Below are positions 1 to 9,801 of a stretch of 54,772 bases of DNA, piece by piece. Made by a program: the position numbers and the translations under genes. The stretch's first letter is position 1. Each line of letters opens with the position of its first letter. The notes beneath the pieces were generated by a model. It was not told the origin of the DNA. It made no database searches and worked only from the letters and a program-made list of their open reading frames with translations. Source of the DNA: an uncultured Clostridia bacterium (GTDB lineage: Bacteria; Bacillota; Clostridia; UBA1381); contig CALXQE010000062.1 of assembly GCA_944390495.1 (NCBI GenBank), positions 1-54,772 on the forward strand. Reading direction: 5' to 3'.

Positions 1-1
1 A

Positions 2-436
2 GCAGTAGCATATCTTGCCGGAAAACATCCAAGTATAATTATGTGCCGTGGATATTATCACGATACTGTTATACGTGCTTATAACTGGGACGGCAGTGAG
101 CTTACAATGCTTTGGGAACATAATGCGTCTAAAGAAAACAGAGATACTACAATGTACGCACAAGGTAACCACAATTTATCAATAGGAGATATTGATAATG
201 ACGGTAAGGATGAAATTGTGTTCGGTAGTGCGGCACTTGATGATGACGGTAAGACGGTACTTGGAAATACAGGTCTTGGTCACGGTGACGCAATGCACCT
301 AAGTGACTTTAATAATGACGGTATGCAAGAGGTTTTCTCAGTTAAAGAGGACAAAGAAGGCTGGTATAATAAATATGCTGAGGACTTGCGAGTTGCAGAA
401 AATGGAACTCATTTTTGGGAAGCAGGCAAAATATGA
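2..436 (+). pseudogene. Rhamnogalacturonan lyase, 5' fragment before an in-frame TGA (partial at window edge)
   Basis: The reading frame is open from the window edge and reads as the middle of a PL11 rhamnogalacturonan lyase: a CRGYYHDTVIRAYNW stretch, then QGNHNLSIGDIDNDGKDEI and GLGHGDAMHLSDFNNDG, the calcium-binding, FG-GAP-like blades of the beta-propeller typical of this family. The true start lies to the left of the window. The frame ends at TGA 434-436 directly after FWEAGKI, and the same frame resumes without a shift and carries the rest of the propeller. I see no frameshift and no SECIS-like hairpin just after the TGA. The fragment is therefore the front part of a gene broken by a nonsense mutation, or by a one-base assembly error. 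The family cleaves the rhamnose-galacturonate backbone of pectin outside the cell. Confidence 0.8.
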
Positions 437-490
437 CTGACAACCACAAAAAATCCTGATAACGGTAAAGCATGGGATAACGGCAGAGGT

Positions 491-3232
491 GTGATGGATA
501 ATATTGATGATGCTTATGCAAAGGAAAATCCTAATGCTTTGGCACTTGGTTGGAGCAGTGGCTTCCCACAAACACATGACTTAAACGGTGATGATGTTGC
601 CGTAAAGCCTTCTGGAGCAGGAAGCGGTTCATTTGATAACTTCCTTGTATATTGGGACGGTGACTTAGGAAGAGAACTTCTTGATGCAAATATCATTCAA
701 AAATATGATGCAGAGACAGGTACAACAAAGAGATTTTACGGACCGTCTGACGGGTATACTCTTACGGGCGGAAGTACAAACAACTATACAAAGAGAACTC
801 CGTCACTTGTGGCAGATATTTGGGGTGACTGGAGAGAAGAAGTTATTATGCCTGTAAATAAAGGTGTTGACTCAAACGGAACACCGCTTCCAAATCCCGG
901 TCTTAGAATCTTTACATCAACAATGCCAACAGACTACCGTTTAACAACACTTATGCACGACAGCCAGTACAGAATGTCTGTTGCATGGCAGAATGTAGGA
1001 TATAACCAGCCTACACATACGAGTTATTATGTAGGAAGCGCGGCACTTGCAACTGATGAAAACGGAACAGAACTTAACTATCTTGCTCCGGAAGTACCTT
1101 ATACAAGTGTTACTTATGAAGCTCCTGAAAATGTACCTGTAACAGGTATTACTATGGATGAAACATTAAGCGTTGAAAAGGGACAGAGCGTAGCTGTAAA
1201 TTATCAAATACAGCCATCAGACGCAACGAAGAAAGGTGTAACGTGGACATCGGAAGATGAAACTGTTGCCACTGTGGCAAACGGTTTTGTAAAGGGTGTA
1301 GGAGTCGGTACAACGACAATTAAAGGTGTAACGAGAGACGGTGGATTTACGGCAGAATGTGAAGTTACTGTATATTCTACACCTGTTACAGGAATTACTA
1401 TTTCTGATAAAGTGATTGAAGTTGGAGTAGGCGGCTCAAAAACGCTGAAAGCTACAGTTTTACCTGATGACGCAACTGATAAGTCAGTAACATGGACAAC
1501 TGCTGATGAAGGTGTTGCGACTGTTAAAGACGGTGTTGTAACCGGTGTAGGACTTGGTAAAACAACTGTTACCGCAATATCAAACGACAGCGGCAAAACG
1601 GCAGAATGTATTGTTAAGGTAAAACCGATTGAAACAGTTGATAAAACAGGTGAAAATGTATTTGAAGTTGTGGGCGAAACACCACAAAATCTGTCTGTTG
1701 ACAACAACACAGCAAGCAGTGTAACACTTACTCATAACGACGCAGATAACGGCGTTATGGTAGAGAAAACATTTGAATCCTTGACAGATAATAAGGTATC
1801 ACTTACATTTAAGTTTGTAACAGGCGGTCAGAAATATGACGGTTCAAACTGGAACTGGACAGGTCATGAATATACGACAGGTTTAAAATTCCTTGACAGT
1901 GAGGGTAATAATATTTTAAATATTTATCAGCCGTATGCTGAAAAGGCAGGTTCTCTTATGTCAGCTGTAAATGACGGTGAGGCTAAGGCAGTTACGAGCG
2001 GTGATTCAGGCTGGTCTAACAGTGGAAATGTTGCAGGTAATATACAGGGAAGTTCAAAGAGATGGCTTGTAAACCTTGAATTTGACTATGCAAATGATGT
2101 ATGTAACGTAAGAATCAGCGGTATGGACGGTACTTGGACAACTGAAGACGGCGTTATGAAACAAACCATAAGCCTTGACGGAAAGAGCTTTAATAAACTT
2201 CAGCTATACACCACAAAGGACGGCAGCGGAACAATAAAAGCAAATCCGCAGATTTCAGACCTTTCATACGTTGTTTCAACAACAGCGGTAGGTAACAGTA
2301 CAACAATATTTAATAAAGGTTTTAACGGCGTAGAATGGACAGCGGAAGATATTGACGGTTTTGTACAGACAAACCAAGCAACTGCTTCACTTCAATTTGA
2401 CGGCGATAACGGACGTATCTGGTATAACCCAACAAAACCCGGTACTGCATATTCAGCAGAAAAGACATTTGACGTTACAGGTGATATAGTAATGTATAAC
2501 GTTGACTGGTATTTCGGTAATGCAACAGGCAGACTTGTAAATAAGGAATATATACAGTTCGGTAATAAACTTCGTCTTGGTTGGAGCCAAAGCAGTGAGG
2601 GCGGATATTGCGTACTTTTAAGTACAGACGGCGGAGTGACTTATGACGGTGTTACAACAGACGGTACAACGACAACTGTTGACGAAAATAAGAAGATATT
2701 TGTCGGAGAAAATACGACATATACAAAGAATGTTAAGGTTGTATTTGATACAAAGACAAACACGATAAAATCTTTGATCTTTGATGGTAAGACCGTTGAT
2801 GCGTATACAAATTATAAGCTGGCTGATGATGCAACTGTTAATTCAGTAAGTTTTGGTTTTGAACGTGGAGGTTCAACTAATGAATGGGGCTATCCATGCG
2901 GTATTGACAGCTTGTATGTATCTCAATTTACTGCCGGAGAAGAAAATCCTGATTTCTCAAATGTGAGAGCAGACAGTATAGAAGGTAATACTGTAAATGT
3001 AGCGTACGACCTTGTTAATTACACAGGTGAAAATGTTCAAATAATTGGTGCTTTGTATGATGCAGAAGGCGTATTAGTTGAGATGAAAGCATCTGAATTA
3101 ATGGAACTTCCTGATGTTATGCAGGAATTTACAAGCGGCACGGAAGCACTTGAATTTACAAATAACCCGGCAGATTATACATTAAAGCTATTTATGTGGG
3201 ATTCAATCACAGATATGGTGCCGGTAGTTTAA
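491..3232 (+). CDS. Rhamnogalacturonan lyase (PL11), main open part, with two Ig-like (Big_2) domains and a C-terminal extension
   Basis: This frame continues the PL11 propeller begun upstream in the same phase. Visible family motifs include NFLVYWDGDLGRELLD, TPSLVADIWGDWREE, LMHDSQYRMSVAWQ and NQPTHTSYYVG. After the catalytic part (to about base 1070) come two bacterial Ig-like repeats at about 1137-1380 and 1380-1632, each with a WTS/WTT-DE-VATV core, then two beta-sandwich-like segments (about 1650-2280 and 2290-2940) and a short C-terminal domain. No LPxTG anchor or membrane segment is seen at the end. The ATG at 491 is only the first start after the TGA at 434-436; the natural gene begins outside the window. 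If the TGA is real, this protein lacks the first propeller blades and signal peptide and is unlikely to be exported or active. A terminator follows at 3251. Confidence 0.82.
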   Translation: MMDNIDDAYAKENPNALALGWSSGFPQTHDLNGDDVAVKPSGAGSGSFDNFLVYWDGDLGRELLDANIIQKYDAETGTTKRFYGPSDGYTLTGGSTNNYTKRTPSLVADIWGDWREEVIMPVNKGVDSNGTPLPNPGLRIFTSTMPTDYRLTTLMHDSQYRMSVAWQNVGYNQPTHTSYYVGSAALATDENGTELNYLAPEVPYTSVTYEAPENVPVTGITMDETLSVEKGQSVAVNYQIQPSDATKKGVTWTSEDETVATVANGFVKGVGVGTTTIKGVTRDGGFTAECEVTVYSTPVTGITISDKVIEVGVGGSKTLKATVLPDDATDKSVTWTTADEGVATVKDGVVTGVGLGKTTVTAISNDSGKTAECIVKVKPIETVDKTGENVFEVVGETPQNLSVDNNTASSVTLTHNDADNGVMVEKTFESLTDNKVSLTFKFVTGGQKYDGSNWNWTGHEYTTGLKFLDSEGNNILNIYQPYAEKAGSLMSAVNDGEAKAVTSGDSGWSNSGNVAGNIQGSSKRWLVNLEFDYANDVCNVRISGMDGTWTTEDGVMKQTISLDGKSFNKLQLYTTKDGSGTIKANPQISDLSYVVSTTAVGNSTTIFNKGFNGVEWTAEDIDGFVQTNQATASLQFDGDNGRIWYNPTKPGTAYSAEKTFDVTGDIVMYNVDWYFGNATGRLVNKEYIQFGNKLRLGWSQSSEGGYCVLLSTDGGVTYDGVTTDGTTTTVDENKKIFVGENTTYTKNVKVVFDTKTNTIKSLIFDGKTVDAYTNYKLADDATVNSVSFGFERGGSTNEWGYPCGIDSLYVSQFTAGEENPDFSNVRADSIEGNTVNVAYDLVNYTGENVQIIGALYDAEGVLVEMKASELMELPDVMQEFTSGTEALEFTNNPADYTLKLFMWDSITDMVPVV

Positions 3233-3250
3233 TGCACAAATAATAAATTT

Positions 3251-3286
3251 ATCCCTTGGGACATTATATCCCAGGGGATTTTTTTA
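3251..3286 (+). terminator. Rho-independent terminator of the rhamnogalacturonan lyase gene
   Basis: An 11-bp stem (3251-3261 with 3269-3279, one G-T pair) with a 7-base loop is followed by a run of seven T. It lies 18 bases after the stop codon. Confidence 0.85.
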
Positions 3287-3303
3287 AATTTTTCGGATTG
3301 GAT

Positions 3304-3333
3304 TTGACAAAAAGGTGAAAATAGTAGTATAAT
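3304..3333 (+). promoter_or_regulatory. Sigma-A promoter for parE and the following genes
   Basis: TTGACA at 3304-3309 and TATAAT at 3328-3333 are separated by 18 bases, a near-consensus vegetative promoter about 55 bases before the parE ribosome binding site. Confidence 0.75.
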
Positions 3334-3394
3334 TAGTAAGATATAATAGCGATTACTATAAGTTGATATAAAAAAATAGGAAAGGAAAGGTTCT

Positions 3395-5413
3395 ATGCCA
3401 AGGAAAAAACAGGAATACGGTAATGACAGTATAACAAGCCTTAAAGGTGCGGACAGAGTAAGAAAACGTCCGGCGGTTATTTTCGGCAGTGACGGGCTTG
3501 AGGGCTGTGAGCATTCATTTTTTGAGATATTGTCAAATTCGATAGATGAGGCAAGAGAAGGATACGGTAACTTAATTGAAGTTACACGTTTTATGGATAA
3601 ATCAATCGAGGTAAAGGACCATGGGCGAGGTGTACCCCTTGATTATAACGAGGGTGAAGGCAGATACAACTGGGAACTTGTGTACTGTGAACTTTATGCC
3701 GGCGGTAAGTATGATAATAATAAAGGCGGTATGTATGAGTACAGTTTGGGACTTAACGGTCTTGGTGCCTGTGCAACCCAGTACAGCAGTGAGTATATGG
3801 ACGTAAGTGTTGTAAGGGATAAAACACTTTATACACTTCATTTTGAAAAGGGTGAAAATATAGGCGGACTTACAAAGACCGATACAAGAAGTGTTAAGAC
3901 GGGTACTGTACAGCGTTGGAAGCCTGATACGGAAGTATTTACAGATATAAATATACCACTTGAGTTTTTCCAAGATGTTTTAAATAAACAGGCAATGGTA
4001 AATGCCGGACTCAAATTTGTTTTATATAATGAAACAGAAACCGGTATGGAAATGTTTGAGTATTATTACGAAAACGGTATTGTTGACTATGTAAAAGAAA
4101 CGGTTGGTGACGAAGGTTTTACGACCGTTGAAACATGGGAAATGGAAAGAACAGGCCGTGACAGGGAGGATAAAGAGGATTACAGAATGAAAATGCAGAT
4201 AGCGTTCTGTTTTTCAAATACTGTAAATATGCTTGAATACTACCATAACTCAAGTTACCTTGAACACGGCGGTTCACCTGACAGGGCTGTTAAGAATGCT
4301 TTTGTATATTCTATTGACAGATACTTAAAGCAAAATGACAAGTACAATAAAAATGATACAAAGATAACATTTAATGACGTTGCGGATTGTCTTGTGCTTG
4401 TTATAAACTCATTTTCAACACAGACAAGTTACGAAAACCAGACTAAAAAAGCTATAAATAATAAATTCATTCAGGAAGCAATGACTGAATTTTTGCGTGA
4501 AAAGCTTGAGGTTTATTTTATAGAAAATAAAACTGACGCAGAAAAGATTGCAAACCAAGTAATTGTAAATAAAAGAAGCCGTGAAAATGCAGAAAAGGCA
4601 AGAATTGATATAAAGAAAAAGCTTACCGGTACGATGGATATAACAAACAGAGTTGAGAAGTTTGTTGACTGTCGAAGTAAAGATGTGAGCATAAGAGAAC
4701 TTTATATAGTAGAGGGTGATTCGGCTTTAGGTTCGTGTAAACTTGCAAGGGACCCGATGTTTCAGGCTATTATGCCTATTCGAGGTAAAATATTAAACTG
4801 CCTTAAAGCTGATTACCCGAGAATTTTTAAAAGTGATATTATAACCGACCTTGTAAAGGTGTTAGGGTGCGGTGTTGAGATAAAGTCATCACATAATAAG
4901 AGTATTGAAAGTTTTAGTCTTGATAATTTAAGATGGGATAAAGTTATATTATGTACAGATGCCGACGTTGACGGTTACCAGATACGAACACTGCTTCTTA
5001 CAATGATTTACAGACTTATGCCGACACTTATTGAATCAGGTAAAGTTTATATAGCGGAGTCACCCCTTTATGAAATAGCTGTTTTAAAGACGAAACGTAA
5101 GGGTGAAACGCTGTTTGCATATACAGACGGTGAAAAAGAAGAAATTGTGCGGAAGCTTGAAGAGGAAGGACTAAGTCTTTCAAAGGATGACTATGAGATT
5201 AAGCGTTCAAAGGGTCTTGGTGAAAACGAACCGGATATGATGAGTTTAACTACAATGCACCCGGCGACAAGACGTCTTATACGTGTTACACCTGAAGATG
5301 CTGAGGGTACGGCAAGGATGTTTGATGTACTTTTAGGTGATAATATTCAGGATAGAAAGGACTTTATAGCAGATAACGGCGGACATTATATGGAAATGCT
5401 TGATTTATCATAA
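3395..5413 (+). CDS. parE: Type IIA DNA topoisomerase ATPase subunit (ParE/GyrB family, divergent clostridial type)
   Basis: This is the B subunit of an ATP-driven type IIA topoisomerase. The GHKL ATPase domain shows E44-x3-N48-x2-D51-E52 and D75-H-G-R-G79, followed by the YSLGLNGLGA lid loop near residue 116. The TOPRIM metal site is seen as VEGDSALG (E440) and TDADVDG (D522, D524, D526). At 672 residues it is close to ParE length. The first motif differs from textbook GyrB/ParE (LSNSIDEA), so it belongs to a divergent branch rather than the housekeeping gyrase. The start is fixed by a purine-rich GGAAAGGAAAGG at 3379-3390. parC follows after 17 bases, so the two subunits are co-transcribed and form an A2B2 enzyme. 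Housekeeping gyrAB is presumably elsewhere. Confidence 0.9.
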   Translation: MPRKKQEYGNDSITSLKGADRVRKRPAVIFGSDGLEGCEHSFFEILSNSIDEAREGYGNLIEVTRFMDKSIEVKDHGRGVPLDYNEGEGRYNWELVYCELYAGGKYDNNKGGMYEYSLGLNGLGACATQYSSEYMDVSVVRDKTLYTLHFEKGENIGGLTKTDTRSVKTGTVQRWKPDTEVFTDINIPLEFFQDVLNKQAMVNAGLKFVLYNETETGMEMFEYYYENGIVDYVKETVGDEGFTTVETWEMERTGRDREDKEDYRMKMQIAFCFSNTVNMLEYYHNSSYLEHGGSPDRAVKNAFVYSIDRYLKQNDKYNKNDTKITFNDVADCLVLVINSFSTQTSYENQTKKAINNKFIQEAMTEFLREKLEVYFIENKTDAEKIANQVIVNKRSRENAEKARIDIKKKLTGTMDITNRVEKFVDCRSKDVSIRELYIVEGDSALGSCKLARDPMFQAIMPIRGKILNCLKADYPRIFKSDIITDLVKVLGCGVEIKSSHNKSIESFSLDNLRWDKVILCTDADVDGYQIRTLLLTMIYRLMPTLIESGKVYIAESPLYEIAVLKTKRKGETLFAYTDGEKEEIVRKLEEEGLSLSKDDYEIKRSKGLGENEPDMMSLTTMHPATRRLIRVTPEDAEGTARMFDVLLGDNIQDRKDFIADNGGHYMEMLDLS

Positions 5414-5430
5414 AATACAGGAGATTTTTT

Positions 5431-7641
5431 ATGGCAAGGAAGAAGAAAGATAAAACGGAAGAAATTATATATGCTCCCATTGACGAGCAGCCGATTACTC
5501 AAACACTTGAGCAAAATTATATGCCCTATGCAATGAGTGTAATAGTATCAAGAGCTATTCCTGAAATAGACGGTCTAAAGCCGGCACACAGGAAACTACT
5601 CTATACGATGTATAAAATGGGATTATTAGGCGGTAAACTTACAAAATCAGCAAATGTTGTGGGACAGACAATGAAACTTAACCCACACGGTGACGCTGCA
5701 ATATATGAAACTATGGTACGTCTTACAAGGGGCAACGAAGCACTTTTGCACCCACTTGTAGAGTCAAAGGGTAATTTCGGTAAACAGTATTCAAGGGACA
5801 TGGCGTATGCTGCGTCAAGATATACAGAGGTAAGACTTGAACCTATATGTCAGGAATTGTTCGGTGATATTAACAAGAACACCGTTGAATTTGTGGACAG
5901 CTACGACGGCGGTATGAAAGAACCTACACTTTTACCTGTGGCGTTTCCTGCAATTTTGGTAAACCCGAATCAAGGTATTGCGGTAGGTATGGCAAGCAAT
6001 ATATGTTCATTTAATTTGCGTGAAGTATGCGACGCAACTATCGCTGTAATGAAAGATGAAAATGCTGATGTAATAAAGTATATGATAGCACCGGATTTTT
6101 CTATGGGTGCAAACCTTATTTACTCAGAAAATGAAATGAGGAAAATATATGAAACAGGCAGAGGCAGTTTTAAATTAAGGGCAAAATATAAATACGACAA
6201 GGAAAACAACTGTATAGAAATACTTGAGATACCGTATACCACAACGGTTGAAGCAATTATAGGAAAAATAATGGAGCTTGTAAAGGCAAACAAGCTTAAA
6301 GAAATTTCCGACGCACGTGATGAAACCGGTCTTCAAGGTTTTAGGATTGCACTTGACTTAAAGCGTGGAATTGACCCTGATTCACTTATGGCAAAGCTTT
6401 ATAAGCTAACGCCTTTGGAGGACAGCTTTAGCTGTAATTTTAACGTGCTTATTAAAGCACGTCCTATGGTCCTTGGAGTTAAGGACATTTTAAAGGAATG
6501 GATAGCCTTTAGAATGGAGTGCGTTAAAAACGGTATAAAATACGACATTGAAAAGAAAAGCGAAAAACTGCACCTTTTAACAGGTCTTAAAAAGATTTTG
6601 CTTGATATAGATAAGGCTGTTTCAATTATTCGCCATACTGAAAAAGAGGCGGACGTTGTACCGAATTTGATGGACGGATTTGATATAGATGAGGTTCAGG
6701 CAGAGTATATTGCAGAAATTAAACTTCGTAATCTTAATAAAGAGTATATCATAAACAGAACATCTGAAATTGAAAAACTTATTGAAGAACTTGAGGAACT
6801 TAACCGCATACTTTCAAGTGACGATGAGATAAAAAAGGTAATTGCAAATGAGCTTGAAAAAATTTCTAAAAAGTACGGTCAGGACAGAAAGACGGAGCTT
6901 ATAAGTGACGATGAAGTGGTTCAGTACAGCGAAACTGAAAATATTGACGACTATGCCCTTACAATTTTCTTTACAAGGGAAAACTATATAAAGAAAATAT
7001 CGGCAGTGTCACTTCGTTCAAGTTCAACTGAACATAAGCTGAAAGAGGACGACGAGATTTTACAGACAATCGAGGCTACAAATAAGTCCGAGCTTATATT
7101 CTTCTCAAATAAATGCGTTGCCTATAAGATGAAAACATACGACCTTGCAGACGCAAAGGTAAGTACGATAGGTGAGTATTTACCGGGACTTTTAGGACTT
7201 GATGAGGACGAGAGAATACTTTATACTGTTGTGACAACTGATTACAGCGGTAATATGCTCTTTACCTTTGAAAACGGTAAAATGGCAAAGGTTGAGCTTA
7301 AAAATTACGAAACAAAAACAAACCGTAAAAAACTTGTGGGAGCTTACGGAAACAAGTCACCTATATGCGATATAAGGCTTTTGCAAAAGGATATTGATGT
7401 AGTTATAATGTCTGATAATAACAGGATTTTATGTCTTAACACAGATAAAATACCGCTAAAGGCAACAAAGAGTACACAGGGTGTTCAGGCAATAACACTT
7501 CGCAAAAAAGATGCTAAAGTAGTTAAGGTTATGGAGGCTGAAAACTGCGGAATAGACGACTTTGAAAAATACAGAACAAAAAATATACCTGCCGCAGGCG
7601 GCATATTAAAAGGAGAGGACACACAGATAAGTTTGATATAG
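5431..7641 (+). CDS. parC: Type IIA DNA topoisomerase cleavage subunit (ParC/GyrA family, divergent)
   Basis: This is the DNA-cleaving partner of the preceding gene. The catalytic arginine-tyrosine pair is R130-Y131 within AASRYTEVRL. The quinolone-binding helix reads NPHGDAAIYE: the position of GyrA Ser83 is Ala89, and the acidic position four residues on is Glu93. The C-terminal part has degenerate beta-pinwheel blades (for example FFSNKCVAYKM and FENGKMAKVEL) but no GyrA box, so topoisomerase IV-like decatenation is more likely than supercoiling. At 736 residues it is slightly short for the family. The downstream citrate synthase begins 32 bases after the stop, suggesting one long transcript. 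Confidence 0.9.
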   Translation: MARKKKDKTEEIIYAPIDEQPITQTLEQNYMPYAMSVIVSRAIPEIDGLKPAHRKLLYTMYKMGLLGGKLTKSANVVGQTMKLNPHGDAAIYETMVRLTRGNEALLHPLVESKGNFGKQYSRDMAYAASRYTEVRLEPICQELFGDINKNTVEFVDSYDGGMKEPTLLPVAFPAILVNPNQGIAVGMASNICSFNLREVCDATIAVMKDENADVIKYMIAPDFSMGANLIYSENEMRKIYETGRGSFKLRAKYKYDKENNCIEILEIPYTTTVEAIIGKIMELVKANKLKEISDARDETGLQGFRIALDLKRGIDPDSLMAKLYKLTPLEDSFSCNFNVLIKARPMVLGVKDILKEWIAFRMECVKNGIKYDIEKKSEKLHLLTGLKKILLDIDKAVSIIRHTEKEADVVPNLMDGFDIDEVQAEYIAEIKLRNLNKEYIINRTSEIEKLIEELEELNRILSSDDEIKKVIANELEKISKKYGQDRKTELISDDEVVQYSETENIDDYALTIFFTRENYIKKISAVSLRSSSTEHKLKEDDEILQTIEATNKSELIFFSNKCVAYKMKTYDLADAKVSTIGEYLPGLLGLDEDERILYTVVTTDYSGNMLFTFENGKMAKVELKNYETKTNRKKLVGAYGNKSPICDIRLLQKDIDVVIMSDNNRILCLNTDKIPLKATKSTQGVQAITLRKKDAKVVKVMEAENCGIDDFEKYRTKNIPAAGGILKGEDTQISLI

Positions 7642-7673
7642 TCTGAATGGATTTCAGGCGGAAAGGAAGTAAT

Positions 7674-9038
7674 ATGTTGACAGAAAATGAAAAGAAAGCA
7701 TTGCAGGAGAGATTTCAAAACAGGGCAGCCGGATTATATCAGCCCCTTTCAAAGGAACTTTTTAAACAGTTTCATGTAAAAAGAGGTCTTAGAAACGACG
7801 ACGGTACAGGTGTAATGGCAGGACTTACATCTGTCGGTGCAGTACAGGGTTACTATATAGACGACGGAGAGAAAGTACCAATGGAGGGACATCTTCGTTA
7901 CAGAGGTTACGATATTACAGATATTGTGAAAAATTGTGAAGAAGAAAATCGTTTCGGGTTTGAAGAAGTTGCGTATCTTTTGCTTTTCGGAAATCTGCCT
8001 GACGCTGATACATTGGAAGATTTTTCACGTCTTATAGGTAACATGAGAGTTTTACCTGAAGGATTTGCGGAGGATATGATTTTAAAGGCACCGAGTAAAA
8101 ACATAATGAACAAAATAGCCAGAACAGTTTTGGCATCATATTCATACGATTCAAATCCTGACGAAATTTCAGTGGGAAATATACTTCGTCAGTCAATCGA
8201 GCTTATAGCAAGACTGCCTGTAATGGCGGCATACGGTTACCAGGCTAAAAGTCACTACCACGACGGAAACAGCCTGTATCTTCACGCACCGCAGCCGAGA
8301 TTGTCAACAGCTGAGAATCTTCTGTATATGCTAAGACCTGATAACAAGTATACACATGAAGAAGCAGAAATGCTTGACGTACTTTTGATGATACACGCCG
8401 AACACGGCGGCGGTAACAATTCCGCATTTACTACAAGGGTTGTTTCATCATCAGATACAGATACTTATTCTGCAATCGCTGCTGCAATAGGTTCTTTAAA
8501 AGGTCCTAAACACGGCGGTGCAAATGCAAAGGTTATGTCACAGATGGAGGACATAAAATCACACGTTAAAAACTGGGACGACAAAAAAGAAGTAAGCAAT
8601 TATATAGAAAAGATAATCAGAAAAGAAGCATTTGACGGAGCAGGACTTATATACGGAATGGGTCATGCGGTTTATACAATATCTGACCCGAGAGCAATAC
8701 TTCTAAAGGAGAGAGCAAAAAGACTTGCCGAGAAGAACCCTGAATTTAATAAGGAATTTAATTTGTATTGTTTGGTTGAAGAACTTACACCGGAAGTTTT
8801 TGCAAGGGTAAAACACAACGACAAGGTAATAAGTGCAAATGTAGATTTGTATTCAGGATTTGTATATAAAATGCTTGGAATACCTGAGGAAATGTATACA
8901 CCGCTTTTTGCTATTTCAAGAATTGTAGGCTGGTGTGCACACAGACTTGAAGAGGTTATAGGCTGCGGCAGAATTATAAGACCTGCATATAAGTCTGTAT
9001 TACATAGTAAAGACTATGTTAAAATAGATGAAAGATAA
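7674..9038 (+). CDS. gltA: Citrate synthase
   Basis: It condenses acetyl-CoA and oxaloacetate to citrate in the cytosol. The family signatures are HAEHGGGNNSAF (first catalytic His region), LKGPKHGGAN and GMGHAVYTISDPRA (second His and substrate arginine region), plus VDLYSGFVYKMLG near the C-terminus. I chose ATG 7674 because GGAAAGGAAG lies at 7660-7669; an in-frame ATG at 7647 has no good ribosome binding site. The length (454 residues) fits type I/II bacterial enzymes. Its place behind parC is unusual. With PEP carboxykinase and malic enzyme in the same window it probably feeds an incomplete TCA route toward 2-oxoglutarate and glutamate. Confidence 0.92.
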   Translation: MLTENEKKALQERFQNRAAGLYQPLSKELFKQFHVKRGLRNDDGTGVMAGLTSVGAVQGYYIDDGEKVPMEGHLRYRGYDITDIVKNCEEENRFGFEEVAYLLLFGNLPDADTLEDFSRLIGNMRVLPEGFAEDMILKAPSKNIMNKIARTVLASYSYDSNPDEISVGNILRQSIELIARLPVMAAYGYQAKSHYHDGNSLYLHAPQPRLSTAENLLYMLRPDNKYTHEEAEMLDVLLMIHAEHGGGNNSAFTTRVVSSSDTDTYSAIAAAIGSLKGPKHGGANAKVMSQMEDIKSHVKNWDDKKEVSNYIEKIIRKEAFDGAGLIYGMGHAVYTISDPRAILLKERAKRLAEKNPEFNKEFNLYCLVEELTPEVFARVKHNDKVISANVDLYSGFVYKMLGIPEEMYTPLFAISRIVGWCAHRLEEVIGCGRIIRPAYKSVLHSKDYVKIDER

Positions 9039-9049
9039 AGGAGATACCT

Positions 9050-9787
9050 ATGGACAAGGTTAATATACTCGGTGTAAAGGTTGATATGGTAGGTATAGAT
9101 GAGGCGGCTGATAAGATTATGGAGTTCCTTGATGAAGACAAAGTCCATGCAGTTTTTACACCTAATTCCGAAATTATTATGCGAGCATACAGAGATGCTG
9201 AATTTTGTAAGCTTTTAAACGGTGCTGATTTGCTTACGGCTGACGGTATAGGAGTTGTTTATGCCTCAAGGATACTTAAAAAACCTATAAATGAACGTGC
9301 GGCCGGTTACGATATAGCAAGAAAAGTCTTAAAAAAGATGAATGATACGGGACATAAACTTTTCCTTTTCGGCGGTAAACCTGGAGTAGCTGAAGAAGCC
9401 AAGGAAAAACTGCTGATTGACTATCCTAATCTTAACATTGTAGGCACAAGAAACGGCTACTTTAAAAGCGAAGAAGAAAGTGAAATAGTAGAAGAAATTA
9501 ACTCATCAGGTGCTGATATGTTATTTGTTTGTTTGGGTGCTCCTAAGCAGGAGGAATGGATAAACAGAAACAAAGAAAATTTAAAGGTGCGTGCGGCACT
9601 TGGAATAGGCGGAAGTCTTGACGTTTTTGCAGGACGGGTAGAGAGGGCACCGGAAATATTTTGCAAGTTAGGTCTTGAATGGTTTTACAGACTTTTAAAA
9701 GAACCGTGGCGTATAGGCAGAATGATGGATTTACCTAAATTTGCGGTTACGGTATTACTACACGGTAAAAAATATAAACAGGATTAA
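9050..9787 (+). CDS. WecG/TagA/CpsF family glycosyltransferase (GT26)
   Basis: This 245-residue protein carries the GT26 signature: TPNSEIIMRAYRD, LLTADGIGVVYASR, FLFGGKPGVAEEAKEKL, GADMLFVCLGAPKQEEWI and IGGSLDVFAGRVERAPE. Family members add N-acetylmannosamine or a related sugar to undecaprenyl-diphosphate-GlcNAc, the linkage unit of teichoic acids or of other cell-wall polymers. The acceptor cannot be told from sequence. It has no signal peptide; the amphipathic C-terminal part (PWRIGRMMDLPKF) is the region that docks these enzymes to the membrane. It starts 11 bases after citrate synthase and is followed almost directly by tmk. Confidence 0.88.
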   Translation: MDKVNILGVKVDMVGIDEAADKIMEFLDEDKVHAVFTPNSEIIMRAYRDAEFCKLLNGADLLTADGIGVVYASRILKKPINERAAGYDIARKVLKKMNDTGHKLFLFGGKPGVAEEAKEKLLIDYPNLNIVGTRNGYFKSEEESEIVEEINSSGADMLFVCLGAPKQEEWINRNKENLKVRAALGIGGSLDVFAGRVERAPEIFCKLGLEWFYRLLKEPWRIGRMMDLPKFAVTVLLHGKKYKQD

Positions 9788-9801
9788 TTTTGGTGGCAGT
9801 T

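Noticed and set aside
434-436. UGA recoding as tryptophan or selenocysteine in the rhamnogalacturonan lyase
   Set aside because: UGA ends nth (inside its terminator hairpin) and the histidine kinase gene, so it is a normal stop; no SECIS-like hairpin follows 436 and the family has no known selenocysteine.
1204-1710. Long antisense frame in the Ig-like repeats of the lyase
   Set aside because: It mirrors the Thr/Val-rich repeat codons of the plus-strand gene and has no ribosome binding site or recognisable domain.
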